NCBI GenBank assembly: GCA_036346205.1
Contig: JARFJB010002472.1
Location: forward strand, 504,501-568,500
Length of the DNA: 64,000 nucleotides
From: Vesta saturnalis
Taxonomy: Eukaryota > Arthropoda > Insecta > Coleoptera > Lampyridae
Reading direction: 5' to 3'
Program-made: the position numbers and the translations under genes
Notes under the pieces: generated by a model
Database searches by the model: none
What the model was told of the DNA's origin: nothing
Seen by the model: only the letters and a program-made list of their open reading frames with translations
Shown here: positions 11,667-22,844 of the stretch, piece by piece
Layout of the letters: every line of letters begins with the position of its first letter
Numbering within the stretch: position 1 is the first letter of the stretch

Positions 11667-12545
11667 GTGGAACACGACAAGACCTTCCAATCCACAATGG
11701 AAATTAAAAGAAATGGGATAAATTTAATAACATTTTTTAAGGATAATTATGCCACCTCTTATATAATAAGTTAATTACGAAAATAGGCAACATTGTAAAA
11801 ACAAAAACAATAATCTATGTCAAAAAGACATTTAAAACTTCATGACAGACAGAGGTTAATAGAAATCTAGATGTTAACTTAAATGAAAAGAAATGGAATA
11901 ATTGTAATTCCAATTATTTTAGGATAACTATGCAACCTCTTTTTTATGCGTTCATGACGAAAACAGGCAACATTGTAAAAACAAAAACAATGATCTATGT
12001 CAGAATGACGTTTAAAACTTCATGCCAGATAGAAATTAATAGACATAAATACATATTAACGTAAAAAAATTCCAAAGCCGCCCGCTTCTATAAAAATATC
12101 GATAATACAGCTTCAGAATTTACATTTATTTAATTTTTACATTTATTTCGCTTAAATTTTGTTTAAAAAATACGTCTACACTTTTTCTTATAAAATTAAT
12201 CGTTATTAAGATAATGAAAAAATTAACACTTAAATTCTACCTTAGGAATTTTTTGATGCTAGATTACGAGTCGCAACAAAAAATGCTTAGAACATGATTA
12301 ATCGATATGTTTAAGGTCTGTACCTAGGTATTTTTAGATCTTTCAAATACGCAGCTGTTTTAGAAATACTTGATAAAAATAAAAAAAACTGCCCCTAATA
12401 CCCCCTCCCCCGCTGGATTTTCCCCAAAATCTAATTAACTCTAAGGCAAATGAAAACAAATCGCAAATACAAAATTTTAAGACATGATGGCGGATCTTCG
12501 CGAAACTTGGGCAAAAGTTGCAAAATGAGCTAATAAGTCGATTTA
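11667..12545 (+). repeat. Dispersed 0.9-kb repeat, copy A (uninterrupted)
   Basis: This segment is collinear with 29098-29394 plus 31919-32245. Shared blocks include CCACAATGGAAATTAAAAG, GGATAATTATG-CACCTCTT, ATTACGAAAATAGGCAAC, CTTATAAAATTAATCRTTATT, and GATGGCGGATCTTCGCGAAAC (GATCTTGGCGAAACTTGG in copy B). Inside copy A a ~182-bp unit is tandemly duplicated (11690-11870 and 11880-12060, both with AGGCAACATTGTAAAAACAA). At 12230-12233 it holds the single TTAA that in copy B is the piggyBac 2 target. The repeat codes for nothing recognised and its class is unknown. Confidence 0.85.
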
Positions 12546-12754
12546 GCGATAGCGAAAAAACAGTCGATTGCATAACCTTCTATACCTATACAGGGTGTAA
12601 CAAAAAGGTAGGTCATAAATTAAACCATATATTCTGGGGCCAAAAATAACTCGATTGAAACTAATCTACCTTAGTACAAATGTGCATACAAAGAAAGTTA
12701 TAGCACTTTGAAGTTATCAAATGCAAATTGATTTTTCCAAATATTTCCAGAGTT

Positions 12755-13030
12755 ATGTGAGTGTAAACTTTCACCATTGTCACTCATAATAAAATACTTA
12801 TCTTTTTTGGGTTTTTTTAATGGTGTATTTTAAGTTATACTATCTAAACGTATCTGTTAAAAATTGTTAAAGATGTTATAAACAATTTTGTCAAAGTTGA
12901 AAAATTTTTAACTTTGACAAAAAACATATATTACTACTGACGAATATAACTGTAAGTGTTATCGAAACGTCTAGATTGTATAATTTAAAATACACCATTA
13001 AAAAAAAAAACAAAAAAAGATAAGTATTTT
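12755..13030 (+). mobile_element. Penelope-like tail fragment inserted in the MITE
   Basis: ATTTCCAGAGTT is present on both sides (12743-12754 and 13031-13042), a 12-bp target duplication. The insert consists of two copies of the same ~65-90-bp tail in inverted arrangement (AAAATACTTATCTTTTTT at 12789; TTAAAATACACCATTAAA reversed near 12980-13030). The direct copy matches 19620-19765. Inverted tail fragments and variable target duplications are known for Penelope-like retroelements; the assignment here is inference. Confidence 0.65.
12937..12967 (+). ncRNA. Hammerhead-ribozyme-like core (degraded)
   Basis: CTGACGA, an ATAAC-loop-GTTAT hairpin and GAAA follow each other, the CUGANGA / stem II / GAAA order of a hammerhead core. 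A stem III and a cleavage site were not found, so activity is doubtful. Near-identical to 19633-19663. Confidence 0.4.
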
Positions 13031-13478
13031 ATTTCCAGAGTTGTTTGGCATATTATAATGAAAATTGACAAGTGTCTTCCTTATGATTAGAGATCTTTCA
13101 GAAAAAAATGACGGAATCATTGCACAACGTAACAATTTTATGGGAGTTGAGTTCCCCTAAAGCCCCCCAAATTTTTGTGTACGTTACAATTTAATGATTA
13201 TTGTGGCACCTTTAATTAAATACATTATTTTTGAAACTTTTTCGCCCCTTAGTGCTTTTTAGAAGTATCAGTTTTTATCCACATATAGCCTCTTTTTCAT
13301 TATGCTACAACAATGATGCTCTAATCATAAGAAAGCCACTTGTAAATTTTCATTATAATATGTCAAACAACTCTCGAAATATTTGAAAAAATCAATTTGC
13401 ATTTGGTAACTTCAACGCTGTAACTATCTTTGTAAGATAAGTGTCAATCGAGTTATTGTTAATTTATGACTACCTGTA

Positions 13479-14590
13479 TTGAAGGTATAACTATCATATA
13501 ACGTTGAGACGCGCACTCACCCATTGTGTACTACGTTATAATTAAACTTTACACACTACATTATTGATTACTGATTACTTATTGATTAATTACTGGAATT
13601 AGTATCGCGGAATAATTAAGTGTAGCAAATTGTACGGTTGTTAGGGTAGCCGCCATAAGTTATTGGGGCGTCTAGCTCATCATCTAAAGTGTCTCATTAT
13701 AAAAGTATTTACCCAAATAAAACAGATTTCCATAAACATTTTAATTAATAGCAGACCGAAGTTAATTAATTACCAAACGGGGTGTACGACCCTCCCAGCA
13801 TTAATTATCATCAGCGCGCGTAACGCTCAAAGCATTTAAAGCAATCAAGTTCCTACTTATTATTAACATGTTTGATCAAAGATACCTTACCTACTACATG
13901 ATTTTCATCAAACATATGTATAGCTGCGGGTGACGTTTACGAACGTTTATATTTAATACGAGGAAAATGTTGTTTAAAGTGAATTTTGATAGTTTGTTTA
14001 GTTTGCCCTACGTGTATTTGTTTACAGTTATTATAATTAATTTTCTAAGTTCCCGACTTATCCACTTAAGCTTTTGTGTTGCCTAAATGACTTTACGCAC
14101 TTTTACCTTGTTTGAAAATTAATTTTGTAAAGGATTTTAGACAGACCTTTTGTATAAGCGGGATAGATTATATGTATTTCAAACCTTTATTTAACAAATC
14201 TATCCCTTCTTTGTTAATAATAATAATTTCGTTTATGACACAAATGAAAATATTGTTATTAATATTGTTATTAAGGTTTAAAGTATGAACTTATGAAATT
14301 AATTTAAACAAACCTCCGTCGGATAAAATCATAGTTGGCATAGGAAGTTAGATTAAATAATTGGATGTAAATTGCGAAAAATACGATAGACAAGCCACTA
14401 TAATTCTAATTTCCGAAAATTCACAACAGAAGTCAAACACGATTAGTTTACTTTACTCAAAGAGTTCGGGTTTTTATTCGGTCATTGCCAAGCATCCTCT
14501 TCCTAAAACGATTACCCTTATTCGAATGTAAAAGAGTTATGGATGACTCTCTTAGATTCTGCCTAACGATATACAACCCCGTACTAATAA
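13479..14590. other. AT-rich sequence, nothing recognised
   Basis: Unique-looking sequence with no coding or structural signal that I could support. Confidence 0.5.
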
Positions 14591-14596
14591 TGTATT

Positions 14597-14870
14597 GCTT
14601 GTTTAGGACTCATAAACCAAGTAATGCTGTGTGACCCATGGTTTCGGGTATTAATGCATCTATTCATCTGATGTCCAAAAGGTTTTTTTTTTGTAAATTT
14701 AATAGTCGCTCCTATCAGAAGACCAACTTTAGTGTTTCAAAATCATGCGAGTTTAATTAAAAATATTGAACTTACAGAAAATAAAGTTTTAATCTCATTC
14801 GACGTTTGTTCATTGTTGCCAGAATGTTCCAGTAGATCAAACTGTAGTTTCATTTTGAGGTCACTGATAA
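14597..14870 (+). pseudogene. Penelope-like reverse transcriptase fragment
   Basis: CLFRTHKPSNAV, stop, PMVSGINASIHLMSK (about 14600-14685) corresponds to the GLPKxHKP...RPIVS block of Penelope-like reverse transcriptases. After a frame change, IELTENKVLISFDVCSLL (about 14767-14820) carries RT motif A with its catalytic Asp (SFDV-SLF). A further shift gives NVPVDQTV, the usual continuation. Only this part of the RT is present; finger and thumb parts were not seen. Confidence comes from the motif order across frames. Confidence 0.72.
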
Positions 14871-14939
14871 TCTTATTCTGCTTCGCGTTATTCGAATTGA
14901 ACTGAACTATTCTAAATGTTCAACTCTGAATTAGATAAT

Positions 14940-14941
<2 letters not shown>

Positions 14942-14996
<55 letters not shown>
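14942..14996. repeat. (TA)n microsatellite
   Basis: About 27 TA units, directly after the Penelope-like fragment. Confidence 0.97.
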
Positions 14997-14999
<3 letters not shown>

Positions 15000-15000
<1 letters not shown>

Positions 15001-15514
15001 TATGGCGTAGGAGTAAATACGGCAGCGGCAAGCTAGGAGCGGGATCAGAGTATCTCAGGAGGTTGGGCGTTAAATCTCTGTATACTCGATTGGTGGGAGC
15101 ACTACGATATTTGAAAATAAAAGGTCAAGTCACTGAGACTAATATCGAATTTCACAGCCACCTGGACAATAACAATCCACAGAATCCTCCAATTCACTTT
15201 AATTGGCAGCAAAGTGCTCAGAGTGGCGATCAGAAATCCTTTTACCCACAGAAACATATATACAACATTTAAATTAATGCAGCATCGTTGATGCCGAGAA
15301 TGCTTTCCAGTAAATACTCCTCCTTTCTTAGAGGTAACCATTACACAATATATACACTAAGTAGCACCCGGTGTACGGATGTGCAAGCCACACAAAAGTA
15401 ATAAGCGTAAAATGGTGCTACTAACTAGCATCAAACCTAAATATAATAATTCTATTTCATTTGTAATTGGTCGACATAAAGGTAATCAAATCGAGAGCAT
15501 TAATATAAATAACA
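15000..15514. other. Unassigned sequence with short open frames
   Basis: Less AT-rich than its surroundings. A 69-codon open frame (15063-15272, +) and an overlapping minus-strand frame show no family resemblance. A second open frame (15379-15588, +) runs into a known repeat arm, so it is not a gene by itself. Confidence 0.4.
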
Positions 15515-15610
15515 ATGATGCTCTAATTATAAGAAAGCCCCTTGTCAATTTTCATTATAATATGTCAAACAACTCTCGAAATATTTGAAAAAATCAATTT
15601 GCATTTGGTA
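15513..15610 (-). repeat. Partial copy of the 12591-13476 MITE arm
   Basis: AATGATGCTCTAATTATAAG through TTTGCATTTGGTAACT matches 13313-13410 almost base for base. The element is cut off at the gag relic that follows. Confidence 0.88.
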
Positions 15611-15629
15611 ACTCCAAAATTTTAGAAAA

Positions 15630-16545
15630 ATTAGTGGAAAACGCAGAAAGAAAAGAAACGCAAACTAAAAAAAAAAAAAGACAGCTGAAAGGTTTGTTCT
15701 GGAAAAGATTGATGCCAAAAACACCAATGCATATGAATGGATAGATGTATTCGAAAAGGAATGTACCAGGTTCAACACACAGGAAAATGAAGATAAGATA
15801 GAAATTTTTAGACTGTTTTTAGAAAAATCTTGTGTTGATTGGCATGATTTCTAAGATGATAAAAAATTGCTTACAATCATATTGGTCCACATGCAAAAAA
15901 AAATTTTGTTGGTTATTGATTGGAATTTGCTATAAAAAAAGAAAAATTGTTGCTTCAATCAAGAAAATCAATGGATCAAGGTACTTTAATCGATATTATT
16001 TCTACTGGATTACCTGCTTATGTAATTGATAATATAAATAAGTAAGAGATTTGAGAAACAAAAGTTTTACTTAATGAACTTGGAAAACTTGAGCACTTTG
16101 TGAACAAAAAAAATTTAGTAAACAAAAAGACATTGAAAGCAAAAATGCAAATATAACCACAAACAGAAAAAAACCAGATGTAGTATCTGTGAAAAATTGA
16201 AAAAAAAGGTACGCTACCACCCAGAATCCGAATGCTATTGCAGATCAGAATACAACAAGCTAAAAGATGAAAACCATATTAAGCTGGTTAATGATTCGGA
16301 GCTGGAATGCGAATTGATGGAAGAAAATTAAAAAAACTAACAGTGCCGCCATTAACTAAAATAAAAGTGGTTTTGAATGATAATCTTGAAGTTTATGGAG
16401 TCTAGGACTCTGGTTCTAATGTTTCACTAATAAACTCAAGGTTATTGAAAATCGGCAATAATGTTTCGAGTAATACTAATGTAAAAACAATTAATGGCGT
16501 TAAAAGGGCTACAGAAATTTTACAGTTTGATCAATTTATTTAAGC
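15630..16545 (+). pseudogene. Gypsy-like LTR retrotransposon gag and protease relic
   Basis: FVLEKIDAKNTNAYEWID and FEKECTRFNTQENEDK (15690-15800) are the start of a gag-like protein seen in insect gypsy-type elements. Next are IFRLFLEKSCVDWH and, after many stops and shifts, a CEKLKKKVRYHPESECYC segment (about 16190-16245) that stands where a nucleocapsid-like Cys/His segment is expected. In another frame, VPPLTKIKVVL leads to DSGSNVSLINS (about 16405-16440), the catalytic Asp-Ser-Gly of a retropepsin; a stop codon lies just before it. Reverse transcriptase and integrase are absent. The copy is heavily broken and cannot make a product. Confidence 0.75.
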
Positions 16546-17400
16546 AGTTTAAAAACTTTACATATATTAATCACACGAAGTATGTTAATTCTAATATGTA
16601 TAGATTTAGGTACAATGCAGGATCTATATAAACTTTAAAAAGGGTTATGATACGAACACTGTATATTAATATTTCACATACAAAGTGTATAGAAAGTGCA
16701 GGAGAAGTGGTAGTGGTTAAGAAACATTGATAAGAACATGAACAACATTTCTACAATGTGATATTTAATATAAAATTACATTTTGTGTACAAAATTTGCA
16801 TAAATATGTTAAACATATGGATTTCTGATATGACAAAGTTATAGACTATGGAGTAAAAGTAAACAGTATTTGTGTTAAAGACAGTTTTAAGAACATGATA
16901 AACTAACATTTCAAGTGATTTAGACGTTTTAAACGCAAGTTATGAGTAAAAACTATATTAAGTTAGATTAAGTACTATATTTAAGAATTTTGTAAATTTA
17001 TACTTTTTTAGATTAAGTTAAGTTTAGAATAAATTACATAAGCACATAATAGTAGGTTTCCCTTATTTTCATAAAGAAATTTACAATATACATGTAATAT
17101 GAACATAAAATTAGTAAAGTTGAGTTAACTACCAAAAATTTAAATATGAAAATGGAATTTCTGTTAAAATTATCAAAATGGTTTGAAATAAATGTATTTT
17201 GATATAGTTTTTCATGTAGATTCTGAATATGTAATTAGTTTAGGTGTAAAATATAGAATTTCGTAGATATACGTAAATTTAGATTTTAAATTGTCAAAAT
17301 GCAAAGCTTCGAAGCGAAATAGGGCTTGCCTTTTTATGCGGAAAGTTGCGCTGATTCCAAATCCGATTTGTTTTAAAAAAGTTATAGCATAATTTGTATT
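16546..17400. other. AT-rich sequence downstream of the gag relic
   Basis: No pol motifs were found. It may include degraded element sequence, but nothing can be shown. Confidence 0.4.
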
Positions 17401-17409
17401 TTAGTTAAT

Positions 17410-17840
17410 TTAACAATTTTGTTTAGACCAATCAGATGCTTGGATCTTTTGTGTGTAATGTAGAAAAAAAGTTGAAAATTTGGTATCCAAGAGAAATGTA
17501 TAAAAGGAATTGCTCCTGATTCCTCACTCTCTTACTTTTGAAATTTTTTATAAGTTTTATAAGTCAAAGCGTTAATAGTGTTGGTGTTAACATGTAAGTT
17601 ACAAGTTTCGTTTACATTATCGCTTTTGAAACGCGATCAACGTAGACTCGAGATTTCAGAAACAATTGTTTTAACAAAATTTAAAAATTAGGTTACCGAT
17701 TATAAGTGTCGATTATATTATAATTGTTTCGATTTGAATTCGTGTTCAAACATCGGATGATGTGTTTTTTTTATGTTAATAAATCATACAATTATTTGGA
17801 TTTGGTGTTTATTTTTCTTGAAGTGACGCAAAGTATTAAG
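17410..17840 (+). repeat. Possible 3' LTR-like segment
   Basis: TATAAAAGG (17499-17507) is followed about 25 bases later by a TCCTCACTCTCTTAC start-like region, and AATAAA lies at 17778-17783, the promoter and polyadenylation order of an LTR. It lies downstream, in the same orientation, of the gag/protease relic. No second LTR was found in the window, so the boundaries and identity remain inference. Confidence 0.3.
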
Positions 17841-18755
17841 TAAACTAAATTCTATAACGGCATCTAAAATAAAAGTGCAATTAATTAAAATTTATATGAA
17901 AATAAAATATAAATTTAAATCCAAAAAATTTTGTAAATATTTAAACCAACATTTAAACATACAATTTAAAATAAAGTGCTTATCTAAAAATATATGAGCA
18001 ATATTACGTTACATCATATCTACCACGAGGAAGAGTCAGTCGTTTAGCAGTAAATTGGATTTGGATGAATTATGGAAAATCAAGCAGCACCATTGTGAAC
18101 CGCAAAGCAGTATCGTCGTCACATTAGAAGAAGTCTACGTCCAATATCTTAATATGGAACAAGCTTAATGAAAACATTCTTTGGAAAATGCAGTAACACA
18201 TGTGAGTGAAATTTTATTACAATCACCCATTATTGCATTCATTATTCTTTTGATATCCTGTATTTATGTTTTGATTTATTATGTATAAATGTTTGTACGA
18301 CAACTTGTTATCAATATCTGTAAAGTAAACCGGTGTAATTATCAACATTATAATTTTAATTTGAACAAAAACATAATTGTACTCACGCATTTTAGATCAT
18401 TTATTGAAATTTTTGACAGGCTGCATTTAATTTAATTCAGTTAGGACGCGACGCATGCGTTATTGCGCAGATTCAACTAAAGTCTGTTTCACACACAAAC
18501 CACTTATTGTAAATTACAATTTACTTGACGTAAACATTTCCATGTGTGAAATAAAATTTACTATGATTTCCCGTTTACTACATAATACATTTTATAATAA
18601 TTTAAATAATTTAGAAGGTTAAAAGTTATTATTGATTTTATTTGCCAACAATAAGCTTAAAAGCAATTGAACTCTATCCCCGTTTGAGATAATTTGAGTT
18701 AGTCCGCATATTTATATTTAATACTTATAAAAATTATTTATTTCATTTAAGCCAG
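17841..18755. other. AT-rich sequence, nothing recognised
   Basis: No supported feature. Confidence 0.5.
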
Positions 18756-18756
18756 C

Positions 18757-18760
<4 letters not shown>

Positions 18761-18795
<35 letters not shown>

Positions 18796-19004
18796 GAAAC
18801 GATAGGACGGTGTAGTTGAGCAGTGACTTGTCGAGAAGGTACTAAACAACAACAAATTTAAAAGTGGAATGAAGATTATTATTGATATCCAGTAAACTAT
18901 CGAAGGAATATTAATGTCCCACCAGGTAATATAATTTGAATTTCGAATACTGGCTAAAAAGCGTGTGAAAAATTCAAGCACGTTATGCTGTATAAAATGA
19001 AGTG

Positions 19005-19088
<84 letters not shown>

Positions 19089-19212
19089 TAAATAAAACGA
19101 TAGGACGCTGTAGTTGGGCAGTGACGTGTCCAGAAGGTACTAAACAACGACAAATTTAAATGTGGAATAAAGGTTATTAATGATATCCAGTATACTATCA
19201 AAGGAATATTTC
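18761..19212. repeat. Tandem duplication of (TA)n plus ~125-bp unit
   Basis: Two (TA)n tracts (18761-18792 and 19012-19085) are each followed by the same unit: ACGATAGGACG-TGTAGTTG, AGAAGGTACTAAACAAC, GATATCCAGTA-ACTATC (18797-18907 and 19096-19206). The period is about 295 bp. The tyrosine/isoleucine-rich open frames here are read-through of TA repeats. Confidence 0.88.
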
Positions 19213-19620
19213 ATTCTGTATTCTTCCATAGTGGAGACATTAAATAAAAACAATTTTTCTCCTAACTTTAAGAGGCTGTAACTTGGCGGGCAAGTGCTTT
19301 TGAACAAAAACTTTTATAAAAGATTCCCCTTAGTTTTTGCTGAAAAATCACCTTGTAGAATATTTCGCATCAATTTACAAATACGGTGTAAATACCATTA
19401 CCAGTTTTGACCTATACCGTTTTCCCTATAACCAGACAAGCTTTGATAATGATGAACGCGGTAAACATGGGATACACTGACCACGTTTGGTGCGCGACTT
19501 TAAGTGACAAAATGGTTGGTCCATTTATGGACAGTTAAATAAACAGTTTATTTGAATTCTTTGCAAAATCAATTTTTCAATTTTGACAAAATTTCTTACA
19601 ACATCTTCAACATTTTTTAA
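19213..19620. other. Unassigned sequence
   Basis: Slightly more complex than its surroundings (for example GTAACTTGGCGGGCAAGTG at 19281), but no terminal repeat or coding motif was recognised. Confidence 0.4.
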
Positions 19621-19770
19621 CAAATATTACTACTGACGAAGATAACTGTAAGTGTTATCGAAACGTTTAGATTGTATAATTTAAAATACACCATTAAAAA
19701 ACCCCAAAAAAGATAAGTATTTTATTATGAGTGTTAATGGTGAAAGTTTACATTTTCATATTAATGTGCT
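19621..19770 (+). repeat. Penelope-like 3' tail with hammerhead-like core
   Basis: Matches the inserted fragment at 12755-13030: TTTAAAATACACCATTAAAAA, AAAGATAAGTATTTTATTAT and GGTGAAAGTTTACA. This copy is a single direct tail that extends further (to TTATGAGTGTTAATGG) than the direct half of the other copy. Confidence 0.65.
19633..19663 (+). ncRNA. Hammerhead-ribozyme-like core
   Basis: CTGACGA, then a perfect six-base-pair stem (GATAAC / GTTATC with loop TGTAAGT), then GAAA and CGTT. This has the conserved CUGANGA / stem II / GAAA order. Hammerhead motifs are known from Penelope-like elements. The other stems and the cleavage site could not be shown by eye. Confidence 0.5.
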
Positions 19771-21800
19771 AGTTAACATGTTGCCTAAATTAGAAAACAT
19801 TGTTATTTAAAATTTAAAAGAATAAAAAAAAACGCATTGCATTTAAATTGTTACTTTGTTATCCATAATTCTACACGATGTAAAGAAAATATAATGAATA
19901 AGGATTGATACTGCATGCACTTTTAACCTTAGGAAACGTATTTATGTAAACACGATATGCATATAATATAAACACACGTGAGAATAAATTGTAGTGCTTT
20001 AGCCTTTTAAATGTAATTTTTTATTAAAATTTACTATTTTGGCGGTTGCAACACAATGTGAGCATACATTTTAACCGCATTATTGCGACTTGCTTGCACT
20101 TGAAATCTATTACGATTCCATGAACGTTTTCTAATAAAGATGTCACAACTACCACATAGAAATATTTATTTCACTTAAGCAGTTCATTGTTAATAGTTAA
20201 TAATATACAGTTTCATGTAGCGTTATTCTGATAGTTCAAATTTTAGATGCAAACTGGTAATCCAGGAATATAAAATCCCGTTTTCCATTTTATGTGTAAT
20301 CTAATTTAATAGGCAAGTTGTTGCGACAATTATAAATTTTATGATACCCTGAAAACTCTTTAAAGTGTAAATTTAGTTAACACATAACAACGAAACCTCT
20401 CCTAATAACAATTACAATTACAGCCCTATATTATACCACCAGGCCGGGTCTGCTTTACTATATAAAATTACTAACTACTTTCATTACATATCAGCATAAC
20501 GAAAAGGGTCAACAGTAACTTTGTTAAAAGTTATATACCTATAATGAATAAATTTTACATTTGATGATGTGAACCATTTTATAACATATTAATTTTTTTT
20601 AATGTTCAACAATTGTTAAAATATTAATAATATTTTTTTTTACGCTTACCAGATTACCTGCAAATGAAATGTACTGGAGTAACTTTACGTAAGGTAAATT
20701 ATGCAATATTCAGCATTACGTATAACGTCATTGTTATAGTCCACGAATAATAATTATTAATTCAAGACTTTGAAACTAATATGTGTATAAAGTAGGGTAT
20801 TATCTACAATGCTAAAAATCGTTTTATTTTACAAAACTACAAAAATTTCAGCTTTTGAGAATGGCTTAAGTTGATTAAATGTTTACAGAATATTCCCGGG
20901 ATAAAGCATTATAATATTTAAGCCTAGAACAATCCTATCGCATCAAACAAAGCACTCACGCGTCAGAATAGGTATATCAAGAGAAATAATTGTATGAAAA
21001 GCTTCCTGCAATGCATATGCTATGCATATTTGCCATACATTAATTAAACTTGGTTATCTGCAAGATTCCAATTGTAACCACAGGACCACAAATATCAATT
21101 AAGGATGCACTAACAGGGTCATAACTTACATTAGTGTTGTAACAGCACGAAGACCATCGCCTTAGACGTAAATGGAGTATCCTATGAAAGTTATCAGCTG
21201 AATACAAATCCATTTAGAAATTTACTAGTATGGGATGAAGTAATATGGATTTAGCTAAGAACTTTGTCAATACTACACAAACTAATTCCTTTTGTATGCA
21301 TTTTTTTTTTACTTTTGTGCACGTTACAGTAGGTCGAACTAAATAAGCCACATTAAATTTTTAGTAAATTAATGCATTTTACTGTTTTACTTTATAGTAG
21401 TTTTGCATCTCCTATGGAGTCTAAAATTCTTATTTACTTATTTATGCGCTAGTCCGGATTTTTACGTACTTTTTTAACAATTAAAAAAATACACTCTTTT
21501 ATGCTCAGTAACTTATATACAAATTTGTAAGGCGTGCAATTAAATTATTGATATAATGGTGTTTCGCCCTATTAATTGATGAATTAAATGAACTGTATAG
21601 TCCTTATTACACCTGTAGTGTTCGCAACTTAACCACACGTTGGGAAAGTAGATCATACTATTATTTGAAGTTCTAAGGATCCATATTAACTCAAAATGGG
21701 GGAACGTAAATTAAATAATGATAAACCTTCTGGATGCACTAGTATATAACATAACACAACCTTCACGCCATTTTCTTGCGGGTTAGGCAAAACAATACCT
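19771..21800. other. AT-rich sequence, nothing recognised
   Basis: Two kilobases without coding motif, RNA gene or terminal repeats that I could support. Confidence 0.5.
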
Positions 21801-21806
21801 GTCTCT

Positions 21807-22336
21807 TATTTATTTTTCATTTACAATCTCTCTCCATGCTTTCGTATCTCCGCATACCTCCCTAGCTTCCGCAAGATTCATACATTGTCTCTGACATACG
21901 GCTTTATTTTTAAAACTCCTTATCTTTCTTTCATTTATCATACATTCTACTACATTCAGCCAAGTGTTACGCGGCCTGCCAGGTCCGGCCTTACCTCTAA
22001 CCTCGCTCATATATATTTGCTTCGCTAATCTTGCGTTATTCATTTTCTCCGACCAACGTAGTGTACTACATTTATACCTATCCATAATCGTCTTTTCCTC
22101 GTGATACTCCATTATACACTCATTCTGAATGTTATCCCTTCTCGTTTTGCTACATGCGCTTGTCAGAGTCATACCCACAGCATTTATTTTTCATTCGTGC
22201 TTTTTTTGACATACCCATGTCCCACTTCCATACAGTACTGACGGGACAAACACACCATTATAGATTGTTCGTATCGAAGCTAGACTCATGCCTTCGTTTC
22301 TCATTATCGTCCACATACTTTCCTTCCAGCATTGAC
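21807..22336 (-). pseudogene. LINE ORF2, C-terminal part (CFDP2-like non-LTR retrotransposon)
   Basis: The minus strand carries IYNGVFVPSVLYGSGTWVCQ (about 22290-22230) and QKKHE, followed in another frame by MTLTSACSKTRRDNIQNEC, STLRWSEKMN, LAKQIYMSEVRGKAGPGRP and WREIVNEK, with the stop at 21807-21809. These are the post-RT thumb and C-terminal motifs of arthropod LINEs often annotated as craniofacial development protein 2-like. It is the downstream half of an element whose upstream half is at 25723-28045. The Polinton-like element lies between them. At least one frameshift near 22190. Confidence 0.88.
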
Positions 22337-22844
22337 AGTAGGTAAGATCGGAGACTTTTTGAACACACCACATTTCCAAGATCTCACATTTCCAAAGTTA
22401 CCACAATTTCAACGTCCCACCAGCTCAAGATTATGAAATAAGTAGGTCATGTTTATACACAACTTTCCCAAGGTCGCACATTTCTAAGATTACCACATCT
22501 CACTTTTTCAAGGGTTGCTCATGTAATTTTTTACACTTCTCTGATACCATACTTAAAACCAAATTAAAAAAAGATAATCATATGTTAATATATTTATTTG
22601 TTGTATGTACAAATGTAATCAGTGTATTATACAGATATATGATTTTCCCTAGGAATTTGATTTAGTACAAGTGCAAAAGTCCTTTCAACTTCTGTATCCT
22701 TACACCTGCGACGACGTGGTGCAAGTAATTGAGACTACATGCAGTGTGGTGGCTATCAGAGATGCTCCTGTCCCGGAGTGTCAGATAACCGCCATTGGTT
22801 TATTCGAACCCCGCACATGAAGCATTCCACCGTATCGTCTGAAG
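22337..22844 (+). repeat. Left terminal inverted repeat of the Polinton-like element
   Basis: Pairs with 25182-25716 reversed, with indels (for example extra sequence in the right arm corresponding to about 22440-22500). The outermost 200 bases hold repeated AAGGT-type motifs (CCAAAGTTACCAC, CCCAAGGTCGCAC, TCTAAGATTACCAC, TTCAAGGGTTGC). Confidence 0.9.
22653..22820 (+). CDS. Open exon-like segment inside the left TIR
   Basis: A 55-codon open stretch ends at TGA 22818-22820 and is immediately preceded by GATTTTCCCTAG, a good 3' splice site (acceptor AG at 22651-22652). The same frame is open in the right TIR (25207-25362, minus) to the same stop; shared residues include IRDAP, ECQ and TAIGLFE. 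There is no ATG at its start, so it would be a terminal exon of a gene beginning nearer the element end. Function unknown. It could be chance, but its conservation in both arms argues otherwise. Confidence 0.4.
   Translation, partial: EFDLVQVQKSFQLLYPYTCDDVVQVIETTCSVVAIRDAPVPECQITAIGLFEPRT

Larger units (their letters stand above)
12591..13476. repeat. Palindromic MITE with long inverted arms, TA-flanked
   Basis: The left end CAGGGTGTAACAAAAAGG (12591) and the arms are inverted copies: GGTCATAAATTAAA, AATAACTCGATTGA, TTGAAGTTAYCAAATGCAAA and TCAAATATTTCNAGAGTT occur at 12611-12754 and, reversed, at 13355-13475. TA lies at both ends (12589-12590, 13477-13478). The terminal CAGGGTGT is lost on the right. 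The left arm is interrupted by a 276-bp insertion. It has no coding capacity and is probably a non-autonomous Tc1/mariner-type MITE, judging by the CAGGGTGT end. Confidence 0.82.

Noticed and set aside
18718..19201. Tyr/Ile-rich hydrophobic proteins on the minus strand
   Set aside because: Translation of (TA)n tracts and their duplicated flanks.
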